A stretch of DNA of 64,000 bases from Sphingomonas kyeonggiensis (GTDB lineage Bacteria; Pseudomonadota; Alphaproteobacteria; Sphingomonadales; Sphingomonadaceae): the NCBI RefSeq assembly GCF_030812785.1, contig NZ_JAUSTJ010000003.1:744001-808000 (forward strand). The letters are read 5' to 3'. Both the position numbers and the translations under genes were made by a program. The notes under the pieces are model-generated. The model was not told where the DNA came from. It did no database searches and saw only the letters and a list, made by a program, of their open reading frames with translations. This document shows, piece after piece, positions 1 to 8,314 of the stretch. How positions within the stretch are numbered: position 1 is the first letter of the stretch; each line of letters opens with the position of its first letter.

Positions 1-889
1 GGACCTTGCCGCCATTCTGTGCCTGGAGCGCGGCGGCTTCGTCGCCCAGCCAGCGGTCGAAGCCGTTGAGCACCGGGCCGAGCGTGGTGTAGCCGAGCAC
101 CTCCGCCGCGTTGTCGAGCTGCGGCTCATAAGCCGCGATCGTCGCGCGGTGCGGCTGATGGGTGAGGGCGGTGCGCGCCTCGGTGGGGTGGAAGATCGCG
201 TTGATCGCGCTTTCCAGGCGGATGCGCTGCTCGCTGCCTTCGGTGAACTGTTTGAGGTGCAGCGTGTTCACGCCGAAGGGGGCAACGCCGTCGACATCGG
301 CCTTCTTGTTGTCGCCGATGTGCAGGATCTTCTCCGGCGCGATCTTGAGCGCCCGGAGCACCGGCTCGTACAGGCCCTCGCCCTTGGCCTTGCCATAGAA
401 GGACGAGCAGAAGATGCGGCCGATCAGACCGGCGACTTCCTCACCCGCCGCTGCAGCAATCAGGCCGCGCAACTGCTTCTCGTCGAGATAGGTGTCGGAG
501 ACGATGATCGTCTCGATGCCGCGGGCCTTGGCCGCGCGCATCAGCTCGACCGTCGGCTTGAAGGCGAAGCAGTGGCGCGCTTCCGCATCGAGCTCGTCGC
601 GCACCGCGGCTGCGCGTTCGGCTGCGCTCGCGTTCGGCAGCAGCTCGGCATAGATCTCGTCGATATGGACTTCGTTGCGGCGGTGGCGGACCGCGGCGGT
701 GCTCCGCGCGGTCTGCTCGGCCCAGCCGCGCTGAAGCAGATTGGCTTCGCCAAGCGCGCCGAACAGGTCGCGCGGGGCGTGCACGTCACGCCACAGCAGC
801 GTGTCGAAGCAGTCGAGCGAGAGCAAGGTCACGCCCGGATACGCATCGAGCGCGGTCGGCAGCGCGTGCGGAAGAATGGTGTTGGCCAA
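1..889 (-). CDS. HAD-superfamily hydrolase (3' end outside window)
   Basis: This gene runs leftward off the window, so only about the first 296 codons are visible. The reading frame opens at a TTG at 889, preceded by a purine-rich GGGGAAAA stretch. HAD motif I is seen as LDCFDTLLW near residue 25; the usual second Asp of DxD is Phe here. Motif II is IIVSDTYLD and motif IV is HIGDNKADVDG. This pattern resembles the predicted hydrolases of the COG5610 type; the substrate cannot be told. It is divergent from flaF, and a TATAAG box on its strand lies at 935-940. HAD fold is confident, exact role is not. Confidence 0.75.
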   Translation of the reverse strand, partial: MANTILPHALPTALDAYPGVTLLSLDCFDTLLWRDVHAPRDLFGALGEANLLQRGWAEQTARSTAAVRHRRNEVHIDEIYAELLPNASAAERAAAVRDELDAEARHCFAFKPTVELMRAAKARGIETIIVSDTYLDEKQLRGLIAAAAGEEVAGLIGRIFCSSFYGKAKGEGLYEPVLRALKIAPEKILHIGDNKKADVDGVAPFGVNTLHLKQFTEGSEQRIRLESAINAIFHPTEARTALTHQPHRATIAAYEPQLDNAAEVLGYTTLGPVLNGFDRWLGDEAAALQAQNGGKV

Positions 890-934
890 TGATTTTCCCC
901 GGATGCGCGCCCGCATTTCGGAGGGCGCACTAAT

Positions 935-940
935 CTTATA
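935..940 (-). promoter_or_regulatory. Possible -10 box for the HAD gene
   Basis: On the minus strand the sequence reads ATCCTATAAG about 45 nt before the TTG start. The same TCCTATAA core occurs before the porin gene and before the upstream chemoreceptor gene. I see no convincing -35 box. Confidence 0.25.
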
Positions 941-1004
941 GGATGTACGCGCCCGGAACGTTCGCAATCGTCCTAGAATGAAGGGTCAAGCAAATGGAGC
1001 GAGC

Positions 1005-1367
1005 ATGACCCTTAGTGCCTATCAGGCGGCCCGTGCCCGGGCCGAAACGCCGCGCTCGGCAGAGCTCAGGCTGTTGGGCGAGATCACCGGCGAGATGATG
1101 GAAGCGGAAGAGCGGGGCGCGAAGGGCGCGCTGCTGATGCCGTCGCTGCATCGCAACCGTGAGATGTGGAACGCCTTCAGCAACGATTGCAACGATCCCA
1201 ATAACGGCCTGCCGCGTGACCTGCGCGCGCAGATCGTCTCGCTCGGCCTCTGGGTCGATCGCTTCACCAGCGACGTGATCGCCGGGCGCGAGCGGATCCG
1301 CGAGCTGATCGAAGTGAACCGGATGATCATGGAAGGCCTCCGCGTTCCGCAGCGCGTCGCCGCCTGA
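1005..1367 (+). CDS. flaF: Flagellar biosynthesis regulator FlaF
   Basis: The protein is 120 residues and matches the FlaF family along its whole length: an N-terminal SAYQAARARAETPR stretch, then helical segments with RNREMWNAF and LRAQIVSLGLWVDRFT. In alphaproteobacteria FlaF works with FlbT in flagellin expression and secretion. The start is chosen at the ATG at 1005 because GGAG lies 6 nt before it; an in-frame ATG at 978 lacks such a site. No flbT or flagellin gene is visible nearby, so it is separated from partners in this window. A hairpin terminator follows closely. Two chemoreceptors downstream fit a motility context. Confidence 0.88.
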   Translation: MTLSAYQAARARAETPRSAELRLLGEITGEMMEAEERGAKGALLMPSLHRNREMWNAFSNDCNDPNNGLPRDLRAQIVSLGLWVDRFTSDVIAGRERIRELIEVNRMIMEGLRVPQRVAA

Positions 1368-1390
1368 TCCTGCGATCCGGCTGAAGAGAA

Positions 1391-1425
1391 AAGGGCGCCC
1401 GGCGAAAGCCGCGGCGCCCTTTTTC
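1391..1425 (+). terminator. Intrinsic terminator after flaF
   Basis: A stem AAGGGCGCC / GGCGCCCTT is followed by a T-run, 24 nt after the flaF stop codon. Confidence 0.8.
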
Positions 1426-1455
1426 GTCGGCCCGGATCCCGGCTAGGAGCGGCCG

Positions 1456-1734
1456 ATGCTCATCGCCGCCTTCACCTGGGTCCTGCTCATCAATCTCTGG
1501 ACGATCCTGCGTTTCTGGCAGGATAAAAGGCGCGCAGTCGCCGGCATGCGGCGCATTCCCGAAGCCGATCTGCTCGGCCTGGCCCTGATCGGCGGCTCGC
1601 TGGGCGCGTTCGCGGCGCGGCGGCTGTTCCGGCACAAGACCCGCAAGCGGCCCTTCACGACCCGGCTCTGGCTGATCGCGCTGGGGCAACTGGGGATCGG
1701 GGCAGGGCTGCTGATCTTCAGTTTGCGGGCTTGA
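1456..1734 (+). CDS. DUF1294 small membrane protein
   Basis: A 92-residue protein with three predicted hydrophobic segments (about residues 1-18, 40-55 and 70-90). It carries the DUF1294 signature: DKRRAV near residue 23, RIPEADLL, GGSLGAF, and the RHKTRKRPF motif near residue 58. The function of the family is unknown; some members are fused to cold-shock domains, which this one is not. It stands alone between two terminators, so it is probably a single-gene transcript. Confidence 0.8.
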   Translation: MLIAAFTWVLLINLWTILRFWQDKRRAVAGMRRIPEADLLGLALIGGSLGAFAARRLFRHKTRKRPFTTRLWLIALGQLGIGAGLLIFSLRA

Positions 1735-1746
1735 GCGGCGCCCACA

Positions 1747-1788
1747 AGAAAAGAGCGTCCCGGCTGAAGCCGGGACGCCCCTTTTCTT
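1747..1788. terminator. Bidirectional terminator between convergent genes
   Basis: A perfect 10-bp stem GCGTCCCGGC / GCCGGGACGC with a TGAA loop is flanked by A-rich sequence on the left and CTTTTCTT on the right. It can therefore serve both the DUF1294 gene and the leftward chemoreceptor gene. Confidence 0.85.
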
Positions 1789-1804
1789 GCGTTGAGGACA
1801 GGAC

Positions 1805-3694
1805 TCAGAAGCTGGCCCAGTCGTCCCCGCCATCCATTGCCGCGGCAGCAGCAGGAAGCGCCTTCACCGGCGAGACATAGCCGTTCTTCTTGGCGGCCGG
1901 CTTCGGCGCCCGGGTGGCGGGCGTCGGGGCCGGGCGCATCGCCGGGCGCACCGCGGTGGCGGCGCCGACGGTGAAGCGGCTGGCCTGCTCCGAAAGCGCA
2001 TTCACTTCGGTGTTCAGGTTGCGCGCCGCCGCCGAGGTCTGCTCGACCATCGCAGCGTTCTGCTGGGTCGACTGGTCCATCGTGCCGATCGCGGTGCTGA
2101 TCTGGGTGATCGCAGCCGACTGCGCCTGGTTGTCCGCAGCCATCTCGGCGAGCAGCGTGTGCACTTCGCCCACGTCGCTCGAGATGTTGGCCAGGGCGCC
2201 ATCGACCTTCTGCACTGCATCCACGGCCGAGACGATGTCGGTCTGGGTGGCGGTCAGCTGGTCGCGGGCGCGGCCGGCTTCCTCTTCGGCGCGCATCGCC
2301 AGGGCCGAGACGAGATCGGCGACCACCGCAAAGCCACGGCCGGCCTCGCCGGCGCGGCCAGCTTCGACGGCGGCGTTCATCGCCAGAACGCGCGTCTGGA
2401 AGGCGATCTTGTCGAGACCTTCGATGACCGAGTCGATGCCCTTGGCGCTGTCGCTGACGCGGGTCATTGCCTGCATCGCCTCGTCGGCGATCGCGCGGCC
2501 GCCCGAGACGGTGCTGATCGCGCCGTCCGCCCGCTCCACGGTGCGGCCGGCCGAGCCTGCCATCACCTTCAGGCGCTGGTCCATCTGGCTGATCGCGGCC
2601 GAGGTCTCCTCGAGCGACGCAGCGTTGCTCTCGGTACGGCGGGCGAGGTCTTCCGACGCCTGGGCGATCTCGGTGGAGCCGGTGTTGATCGTCGCGGCCG
2701 ATTCCATCACCGATCCGATCAGCGTGCGCAGGCTGCTGACCGCTTCGTTGAAGTTGGTCTTGAGCTGGACGTACTCGCCCGGGAACTCCCGGGTGATCGA
2801 CGCGGTCAGGTCACCCTTGGCGAGGTCGCCGAGATTGTCGCCCAGCGTCTCGACGACCATCTTCTGTTCCGCATCGGCCTTGGCCTTGGCGGCGGCAGCG
2901 GCTTCCTGCGCCTGGGCGGCGTCGCGGAAGACCAGCACGGTCTTGGCCATGTCGCCGAGCTCGTCGCCGCGGTCGGTGCCCGGCACCTCGACGCGGTTGT
3001 TGCCGCCGGCGAGGGTGCGCATGGTGTCCTGCAGGCGTGCAAGCGGCTGGGTGATCCCGGCCCGCGAGACGATGAAGGCCACGCCCAGCGCGAGCAGGGT
3101 CGAGATGATGCTGATCGTCAGCATCAGGGTCGAGGTCGCGTCGGCCGAGTCCGAAAGCGTGTCCGATTCCTTCTTGCCGTCGGCGATGATCGCGTCGTTG
3201 AACTTGACCATGTCCGCCGCGAGCGCGTTCATCAGCGGGTCCATTTCGGCGAGCGTCGAACGCGCATTGTCGTTGTCGTTGCGCAGGCCGAACTGGATGG
3301 CGCGGGCAGCGAGCTCATGGACCTTGGCCATCCGCGTGCGGAAGTCCTCGATCTGCGGCTTCAGTTCCGGCTGGAGCTGCACCGCATTGTCGAACAGCTT
3401 GTTGGCCGATTCGAAGCTTGCCTGCTCTTGGCCTACCGTTTCGCGTGCTTCCTTGGAGGCGCCATCATAGGCGAGCGCGCGATAGGCGCTGTAGGCGATG
3501 TCCGTGCCGCGGCGATTGGCGCGGGCCATCGCGGTGGAAACGGGCATCTGCTCTTCGACCAGCGTCGAATATTTCGCGGTGATCGAGTCGAGCGCGTTGG
3601 TGCCGAACAGCGATACGGCGAAACCCACGCCCGCGATCATGATCACGAGCGCGAGAATCTTGGTTGGAATCTTGAACTTCGCGAGAAGATTCAT
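1805..3694 (-). CDS. Methyl-accepting chemotaxis protein 1
   Basis: A 629-residue chemoreceptor. The first membrane segment is about residues 9-33, a helical sensor region follows, the second membrane segment is near 187-210, then a HAMP domain and a coiled-coil signalling domain. The hairpin tip is AFQTRVLAMNAAVEAGRAGE. The protein ends DDWASF, a WxxF tail like the CheR/CheB tether of major enteric receptors. The ATG at 3694 is chosen because GCAGGAGT lies just upstream; the open frame extends further but has no such site. It is a tandem paralogue of the next receptor, and a terminator hairpin separates the two. The ligand is unknown. Confidence 0.9.
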   Translation of the reverse strand: MNLLAKFKIPTKILALVIMIAGVGFAVSLFGTNALDSITAKYSTLVEEQMPVSTAMARANRRGTDIAYSAYRALAYDGASKEARETVGQEQASFESANKLFDNAVQLQPELKPQIEDFRTRMAKVHELAARAIQFGLRNDNDNARSTLAEMDPLMNALAADMVKFNDAIIADGKKESDTLSDSADATSTLMLTISIISTLLALGVAFIVSRAGITQPLARLQDTMRTLAGGNNRVEVPGTDRGDELGDMAKTVLVFRDAAQAQEAAAAAKAKADAEQKMVVETLGDNLGDLAKGDLTASITREFPGEYVQLKTNFNEAVSSLRTLIGSVMESAATINTGSTEIAQASEDLARRTESNAASLEETSAAISQMDQRLKVMAGSAGRTVERADGAISTVSGGRAIADEAMQAMTRVSDSAKGIDSVIEGLDKIAFQTRVLAMNAAVEAGRAGEAGRGFAVVADLVSALAMRAEEEAGRARDQLTATQTDIVSAVDAVQKVDGALANISSDVGEVHTLLAEMAADNQAQSAAITQISTAIGTMDQSTQQNAAMVEQTSAAARNLNTEVNALSEQASRFTVGAATAVRPAMRPAPTPATRAPKPAAKKNGYVSPVKALPAAAAAMDGGDDWASF

Positions 3695-3710
3695 GGTTTT
3701 GCACTCCTGC

Positions 3711-3743
3711 AAAAAGAAGCGGGCTCTCCCCCGAGCCCGCTTC
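3711..3743 (-). terminator. Intrinsic terminator directly before chemoreceptor 1
   Basis: On the minus strand a GAAGCGGGCT / AGCCCGCTTC stem is followed by TTTTT and then immediately by the GCAGGAGT ribosome-binding site of the next receptor gene. It should end transcripts of the upstream receptor, or act as an attenuator. Confidence 0.75.
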
Positions 3744-3774
3744 CCCAATTGGTTAGGATCGATGCGTCACGGCG

Positions 3775-5661
3775 TCAGAACGACGTCCAGTCGTCGTCGC
3801 CGCCACTGGCAACAGCTGTGGTGATGGGCAGCGCCTTCACCGGGGAAACATAGGTCGCGTTCTTCTTGGCGACCGGCTTGGCCGGGCGCGAAGGGGTGGG
3901 AGTGGGGGCCGGGCGCATCGCCGGGCGGGCCGCGGTAGCGCCGACGGTGAAGCGGCTGGCCTGCTCGGCGAGCGAGCTCACTTCCGAGCTCAGATTGCGC
4001 GCGGCGGCAGAGGTCTGCTCGACCATCGCAGCGTTCTGCTGGGTGCCCTGGTCCATCATGCCGATCGCGGCGCTGATCTGGGTGATCGCGGTCGACTGGG
4101 CCTGGTTGTCGGTCGCCATCTCGGCAAGCAGCGAGTGGACTTCGCTCACGTCGCCCGAGATGTTGGCGAGCGCGCCATCGACCTTCTCGACCATCTCCAC
4201 GGCGGCGACGATGTCGGTCTGGGTGGCGGTCAGCTGGTCGCGGGCGCGGCCGGCTTCCTCTTCGGCGCGCATCGCGAGGGCCGAGACGAGGTCGGCGACC
4301 ACCGCGAAGCCGCGGCCCGCCTCACCGGCACGGCCGGCTTCCACGGCGGCGTTCATCGCGAGGACGCGCGTCTGGAAGGCGATCTTGTCGAGACCTTCGA
4401 TGACGCTGTCGATGCCCTTGGCGCTGTCCGCCACGCGGGTCATCGCCTGCACCGCTTCGTCGGCGATCGCGCGGCCGCCCGAGACGGTGGTGATCGCGCC
4501 GTCGGCACGCTCCACGGTGCGGCCGGCCGATCCTGCCATCGCCTTCAGGCGCTCGTCCATCTGGGCGATCGCGGCCGAAGTCTCCTCGAGGCTCGCGGCA
4601 TTGGCTTCGGTGCGGCGCGCCAGGTCTTCGGAGGCCGAGGCGATTTCGCTCGAGCCGGTGTTGATCGCAGCGGTAGATTCCATCACCGAGCCGATCAGCG
4701 TGCGCAGGCTGGTCACCGCCTCGTTGAAGTTGGTCTTCAGTTCGGCATAGGCGGCCGGATAGGCGGCGGTGATCTCGGCGGTCAGGTCGCCGCGGCTCAG
4801 CGCCTGCAGCGTGTCGCGCAGCGTGTCCATCACGTCGCGCAGCTCGGCGGCCGAGCGGGCATCGGCCTCGGCGCGGGCCTTGGTGCCCAGGCGGAACTGC
4901 TCGACGGCATTGGCGATCTGGCCCAGCTCGTCCTTGCGGTCGCGGCTCGGCACCTCGGCCTCGCCACCCTGGGCGAGCACGGTGGTCGCTTCGGTCAGCT
5001 TGGCCATCGGGTTGGCGACGGTGCGGTTGATCGCGAGCCAGATGCCGCCCAGGCCAGCAAAGGAGACCAGCGACAGCAGGATCGTCATGATGAGTGCGAA
5101 GGTGGTCTGGCCCTCGCCATATTCATTGTCCTTGGCCGAGCGCTCGCGGGTGCGGGTCAGCAGGTTGTCGGCCGCCTCGATCGCGTCGTGCGACTTTTCC
5201 TTGCCGACGCCCTTGATCGCCTTGACAGCGCCTTCCAGGTCATTCGCGGCGCGCAGGTCGAAGATCGTCTTGTTGGCGGCGATCAGCTCGGTCGCGCGGG
5301 CACGCAGGCCGTCGACATCGGCGCTGAAGTCATCACCGGCTACCTTGCGATAGGCATCGATGTCCGCCAGCAGCTTGGCCTCGCCCTTGGCGCGGCGCTC
5401 CACCAGGCTCGCCTCGTCCTTCGGGGTCGCAGCATTGTAATAGCTGTAGACGATGATCCGGAGCTCGCGGATGTCGGCGAGAACATCGGTCAGGCCGGAA
5501 AGCCCGGTGATGCCATTCTCGACGTGCCGGGTGGCGACGCCACTCAGCGTCTTGTTCGACACATAGCCGTTGATACCCAGGCCAAGGACCAGGGTGCCGA
5601 TAAGGGCGAAGGCCACCAGCATCTTCTTTGCGAGGGGCCAGCTGTTGATTGTGCCGAGCAT
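3775..5661 (-). CDS. Methyl-accepting chemotaxis protein 2
   Basis: A 628-residue chemoreceptor, nearly identical in its signalling domain to its downstream neighbour but with a different sensor region. A first membrane segment is at about residues 9-31, a four-helix-type periplasmic region follows, then a second membrane segment near 190-212, a HAMP domain and the methylated coiled coil. It also ends in a WxxF tail (DDWTSF). The start at the ATG at 5661 gives a normal receptor N-terminus, and a TATAAT box lies upstream at 5746-5751 on the same strand. Conserved cytoplasmic and divergent sensor parts indicate duplication followed by a change of ligand. Confidence 0.9.
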   Translation of the reverse strand: MLGTINSWPLAKKMLVAFALIGTLVLGLGINGYVSNKTLSGVATRHVENGITGLSGLTDVLADIRELRIIVYSYYNAATPKDEASLVERRAKGEAKLLADIDAYRKVAGDDFSADVDGLRARATELIAANKTIFDLRAANDLEGAVKAIKGVGKEKSHDAIEAADNLLTRTRERSAKDNEYGEGQTTFALIMTILLSLVSFAGLGGIWLAINRTVANPMAKLTEATTVLAQGGEAEVPSRDRKDELGQIANAVEQFRLGTKARAEADARSAAELRDVMDTLRDTLQALSRGDLTAEITAAYPAAYAELKTNFNEAVTSLRTLIGSVMESTAAINTGSSEIASASEDLARRTEANAASLEETSAAIAQMDERLKAMAGSAGRTVERADGAITTVSGGRAIADEAVQAMTRVADSAKGIDSVIEGLDKIAFQTRVLAMNAAVEAGRAGEAGRGFAVVADLVSALAMRAEEEAGRARDQLTATQTDIVAAVEMVEKVDGALANISGDVSEVHSLLAEMATDNQAQSTAITQISAAIGMMDQGTQQNAAMVEQTSAAARNLSSEVSSLAEQASRFTVGATAARPAMRPAPTPTPSRPAKPVAKKNATYVSPVKALPITTAVASGGDDDWTSF

Positions 5662-5745
5662 TCTTAATTCCACTAGCTTCCGGCACCCTTCGTGACGGGC
5701 ACCGCGATTGACAGGGGAGCCCTGACGGGCGCGAAAATACCCTTC

Positions 5746-5751
5746 ATTATA
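5746..5751 (-). promoter_or_regulatory. Possible -10 box for chemoreceptor 2
   Basis: A perfect TATAAT on the minus strand, inside TCCTATAAT, about 85 nt before the start codon. No clear -35 box is seen. Confidence 0.35.
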
Positions 5752-5822
5752 GGACCAAGTGGCGGCCCGTTCCCGGACTGCGTAGTTTCCACAGGGTGGG
5801 GTCTGGAGTTTACGGATCATCC

Positions 5823-5828
5823 TATAAT
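5823..5828 (+). promoter_or_regulatory. Possible -10 box for the porin gene
   Basis: A TATAAT within ATCCTATAAT lies 30 nt before the GTG start. It shares the TCCTATAA core with the divergent chemoreceptor promoter. Confidence 0.35.
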
Positions 5829-5857
5829 TCGACGGGTAACCATTTCCGGAGTTCCCC

Positions 5858-7198
5858 GTGTCCCGTTCCGTTCGCATCTCTCTCGCCTGTGCGGCGATCC
5901 TGCCTTTCGTCTCCGCTGCGCCGGCGCTTGCCCAGGACAAGGTCAAGCTCAGCGTGACCGGCAGCGTCCGCGTCCGTGCCGAGACGATCGGCGGCCAGTT
6001 CCGCCCGAACACGCCGGAGAGCGACAGCTTCCTCTCGTTCCGCACCATGGTGGCGGCGAAGGCGGAGATCGGCGCGTTCACGCTGGTCGGCGAAGTGGTG
6101 GATGCGCGCGGCTATGGCGAGAGCGACAAGAGCTCGGTGCGCACCAGCGAGATCAATGACCTCGAGCCCGTCCAGGCCTATCTCGCCTGGCGTCCGGTCA
6201 AGGGCGTGCAGATCACCGGCGGCAAGTTCGCGATGGACATCGGCGCAAGCCGCCTCGTCGGCCGCACCGACTTCCCGAACGGCGTGCCCACCTATCTGGG
6301 CGCCAAGATCGAGGCGAAGGACAAGAACAAGAACCAGTTGGTCCTGTTCTGGACGCGCCCCTTCACCGCGCTGCCCGAAACCCCCGCGGATATCTACGAC
6401 AACAAGGTCCAGCTCGACCGCGCGACGGAAAACATCGAGTTCTTCGGCGGCAACGCGATGTTGGCCAAGCTCTACGGTAACACCTCGCTCGAGACCTATG
6501 GCTTCCGCCTGATCGAGCATGATCGCACCACCCATCCGACGCGCAACCGCCGCCTCGTCACCTTCGGTGCGCGCCTGCGCCGGGCGCCGGCCAAGAATGC
6601 GCTCGACTATGAGGTGGAGGCGGCGCTCCAGCGCGGCCTGGCCCGCGCCACCGCCGCAGTCACCGATGTGCGCGACCTCAAGGTCCGCGCCGGCTTCGTC
6701 CATGCCGAGAGCGGCTGGACCTTCGATGGCAAATGGGCGCCGCGCGTCGCCGCGCTGTTCGACTATGCCAGCGGCGAGACGGCCAATCCGAACACTTTCA
6801 CGCGCTTCGACACCCTATATGGCGCGCGCCGTGCCGATTTCGGCCCGCTCTCGCTCTATGGCGCGTTCGGCCGCGCCAATATCGTGTCGCCGGGCGTACG
6901 CTTCGAGGCGCGCCCGTCGAAGCGGCTCGACCTGATGGCATCGGTGCGTGGCGCATGGCTCGCCTCGGCAGTCGACAGCTTCGCCTCGACCGGCGTGATC
7001 GATCGGACCGGCAAGACCGATACCTTTGGCGGCGTCCAGTTCGAGCTGCGCGCGCGCCGCTGGCTGGTCCCGCAGAAGCTGCGTTTCGAGCTCGGTTCGG
7101 CCTGGCTCGCCAAGGGAGCCTTCCTGCACGATGCACCCAATGCGCCGCGCACCGGCGACACCAAGTTCGTGCACGCCGACCTGACCCTCAGCTTCTGA
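5858..7198 (+). CDS. Alginate-export-type outer membrane porin
   Basis: A 446-residue protein with a clear signal peptide ending at ALAQ (about residue 26) and a long run of alternating amphipathic strands. The C-terminus is VHADLTLSF, with a terminal Phe as in outer-membrane barrels. The pattern (GSVRVRAETIGG, then GGKFAMDIGASRLVGR) fits the alginate_exp porin family; members can carry other anionic or hydrophobic solutes, so the substrate is open. The start is the GTG at 5858, preceded by CCGGAG. A TATAAT box lies just upstream. Confidence 0.75.
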   Translation: MSRSVRISLACAAILPFVSAAPALAQDKVKLSVTGSVRVRAETIGGQFRPNTPESDSFLSFRTMVAAKAEIGAFTLVGEVVDARGYGESDKSSVRTSEINDLEPVQAYLAWRPVKGVQITGGKFAMDIGASRLVGRTDFPNGVPTYLGAKIEAKDKNKNQLVLFWTRPFTALPETPADIYDNKVQLDRATENIEFFGGNAMLAKLYGNTSLETYGFRLIEHDRTTHPTRNRRLVTFGARLRRAPAKNALDYEVEAALQRGLARATAAVTDVRDLKVRAGFVHAESGWTFDGKWAPRVAALFDYASGETANPNTFTRFDTLYGARRADFGPLSLYGAFGRANIVSPGVRFEARPSKRLDLMASVRGAWLASAVDSFASTGVIDRTGKTDTFGGVQFELRARRWLVPQKLRFELGSAWLAKGAFLHDAPNAPRTGDTKFVHADLTLSF

Positions 7199-7230
7199 TT
7201 TCGGATTGCGGAGAGACCTTTAGGTAGAAG

Positions 7231-7281
7231 CCACGGATGGTGGGACCTGCATGATCTCGCATACATCCCATCATCCGCGGG
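7231..7281. repeat. Imperfect inverted repeat upstream of a hypothetical gene
   Basis: CCACGGATGGTGGGA at 7231-7245 pairs with TCCCATCATCCGCGG at 7267-7281 (13 of 15 positions), with a 21-nt loop. It lies between the porin stop and the next start, and could be an operator or an mRNA hairpin. Confidence 0.4.
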
Positions 7282-7315
7282 CAGCAAGTCCGGGTCGCAA
7301 ATGCAGGAGGGCCAG

Positions 7316-7663
7316 GTGAGCCCGTCGTTTCCATTGCTGGTGCTGGTTGTGCGTGAGGCGGGCCTCCGCAGCACGCTGATCGCGCGTCTGTCGATGGCGG
7401 GCGCGGACCTCGTGACGATCCATGACATCGACGATCCGCGCGTCGAGCGGTGGCTCGCCAAAGGGCCGGTGCTGATCATCGACGATGTTGCGCTCGCCGG
7501 GCGCACCGGCGGCGAAGCCGCTCTGCGCGCCGACACGCGCTGGCGGGAAATTGCAGTGATCGGCGGCGTAGCGACCGACGCAGCACTGCCGCGGGTATCC
7601 CGGGACGACGCTGCCCTTGCGATCGAGGCGATGCTGCCTGGCTGGGGCTATCCGGAGCGCTGA
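7316..7663 (+). CDS. Hypothetical protein, receiver-like fold possible
   Basis: A 115-residue protein that I do not recognise. The N-terminus LLVLVVREAGLRSTLIARL and the later VLIIDDVALAG resemble the strand-helix pattern of a response-regulator receiver, but a normal phosphorylation site and partner residues are not evident. The GTG at 7316 is chosen because GGAGG lies 6-7 nt before it. It converges on a FixJ-type regulator. An imperfect inverted repeat lies upstream. A degenerate receiver is an inference. Confidence 0.6.
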   Translation: MSPSFPLLVLVVREAGLRSTLIARLSMAGADLVTIHDIDDPRVERWLAKGPVLIIDDVALAGRTGGEAALRADTRWREIAVIGGVATDAALPRVSRDDAALAIEAMLPGWGYPER

Positions 7664-7699
7664 AGGCCAGGGTCCTTGCGGGGACCCCGGCTCCCTGTT

Positions 7700-8314
7700 T
7701 CAGTTCTTGGGGAACATGCCTGCGGCAAAGGCGATGCGCAGCGCCTCGGAAAGGCTGCGCACTTCCAGCTTCTCCATCAGGTTGGCACGGTAGATCTCCA
7801 CCGTGCGCGGACTGATGTCGAGCTCATAGGCGATGATCTTGTTCGATCGCCCTTCGATCAGGCCCTTCAGCACGTCCCGCTCGCGCGGCGAGAGCTTGCC
7901 GATCTTCGTTTCGGCGACATTGACCCGCGACGCCGCTTCATTGCCTTCCTCGAGCCGCGAGAAGGCGAGATCGATCGCGGTCATCAGGAACTCGGCCTCA
8001 TAGGGCTTCTCGATGAAATCGAGCGCGCCCGCCTTCATCGCCTGCACCGCCAGCCCGACATTGCCCTGTCCGGTCAGGATGATCGCCACGAACTTCGGAT
8101 CGTTGCCAACCGCCTGGAGCACGTCCAGGCCGGTCGATCCCGGCATGTGGAAATCGAGCAGGAGGACGCCCGGATCGAGGTCCGGCAGCGATTCCAGGAA
8201 TATGTCTCCCGAGCGAAAGGCCCGGATCACCAGATCTGATCGGAGAGAAAGGAGGCTGTGCAGCGAGGCACGGACGGCATCGTCGTCGTCCACGATATAG
8301 ACCGTTTTTGTCAT
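7700..8314 (-). CDS. FixJ-family response regulator
   Basis: A 204-residue regulator. The receiver domain (about residues 1-120) has the acidic cluster VDDDD near the N-terminus, the phospho-acceptor in LLLDFHMPG, and the switch lysine in FIEKPY. A LuxR-type helix-turn-helix (about 140-200) follows, with LSPRERDVL and SPRTVEIYRANLMEKL. It starts directly after the stop codon of the upstream histidine kinase (TAG then ATG), so the two are translated together. The FixJ class usually activates genes in response to redox or metabolic state; the target here is unknown. Confidence 0.92.
   Translation of the reverse strand: MTKTVYIVDDDDAVRASLHSLLSLRSDLVIRAFRSGDIFLESLPDLDPGVLLLDFHMPGSTGLDVLQAVGNDPKFVAIILTGQGNVGLAVQAMKAGALDFIEKPYEAEFLMTAIDLAFSRLEEGNEAASRVNVAETKIGKLSPRERDVLKGLIEGRSNKIIAYELDISPRTVEIYRANLMEKLEVRSLSEALRIAFAAGMFPKN

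Noticed and set aside
1890..3470. Long open frame on the plus strand opposite the first chemoreceptor gene
   Set aside because: It mirrors the codons of a clear chemoreceptor gene; its Ser/Ala/Arg-rich translation has no domain. Such antisense frames are common in GC-rich DNA.
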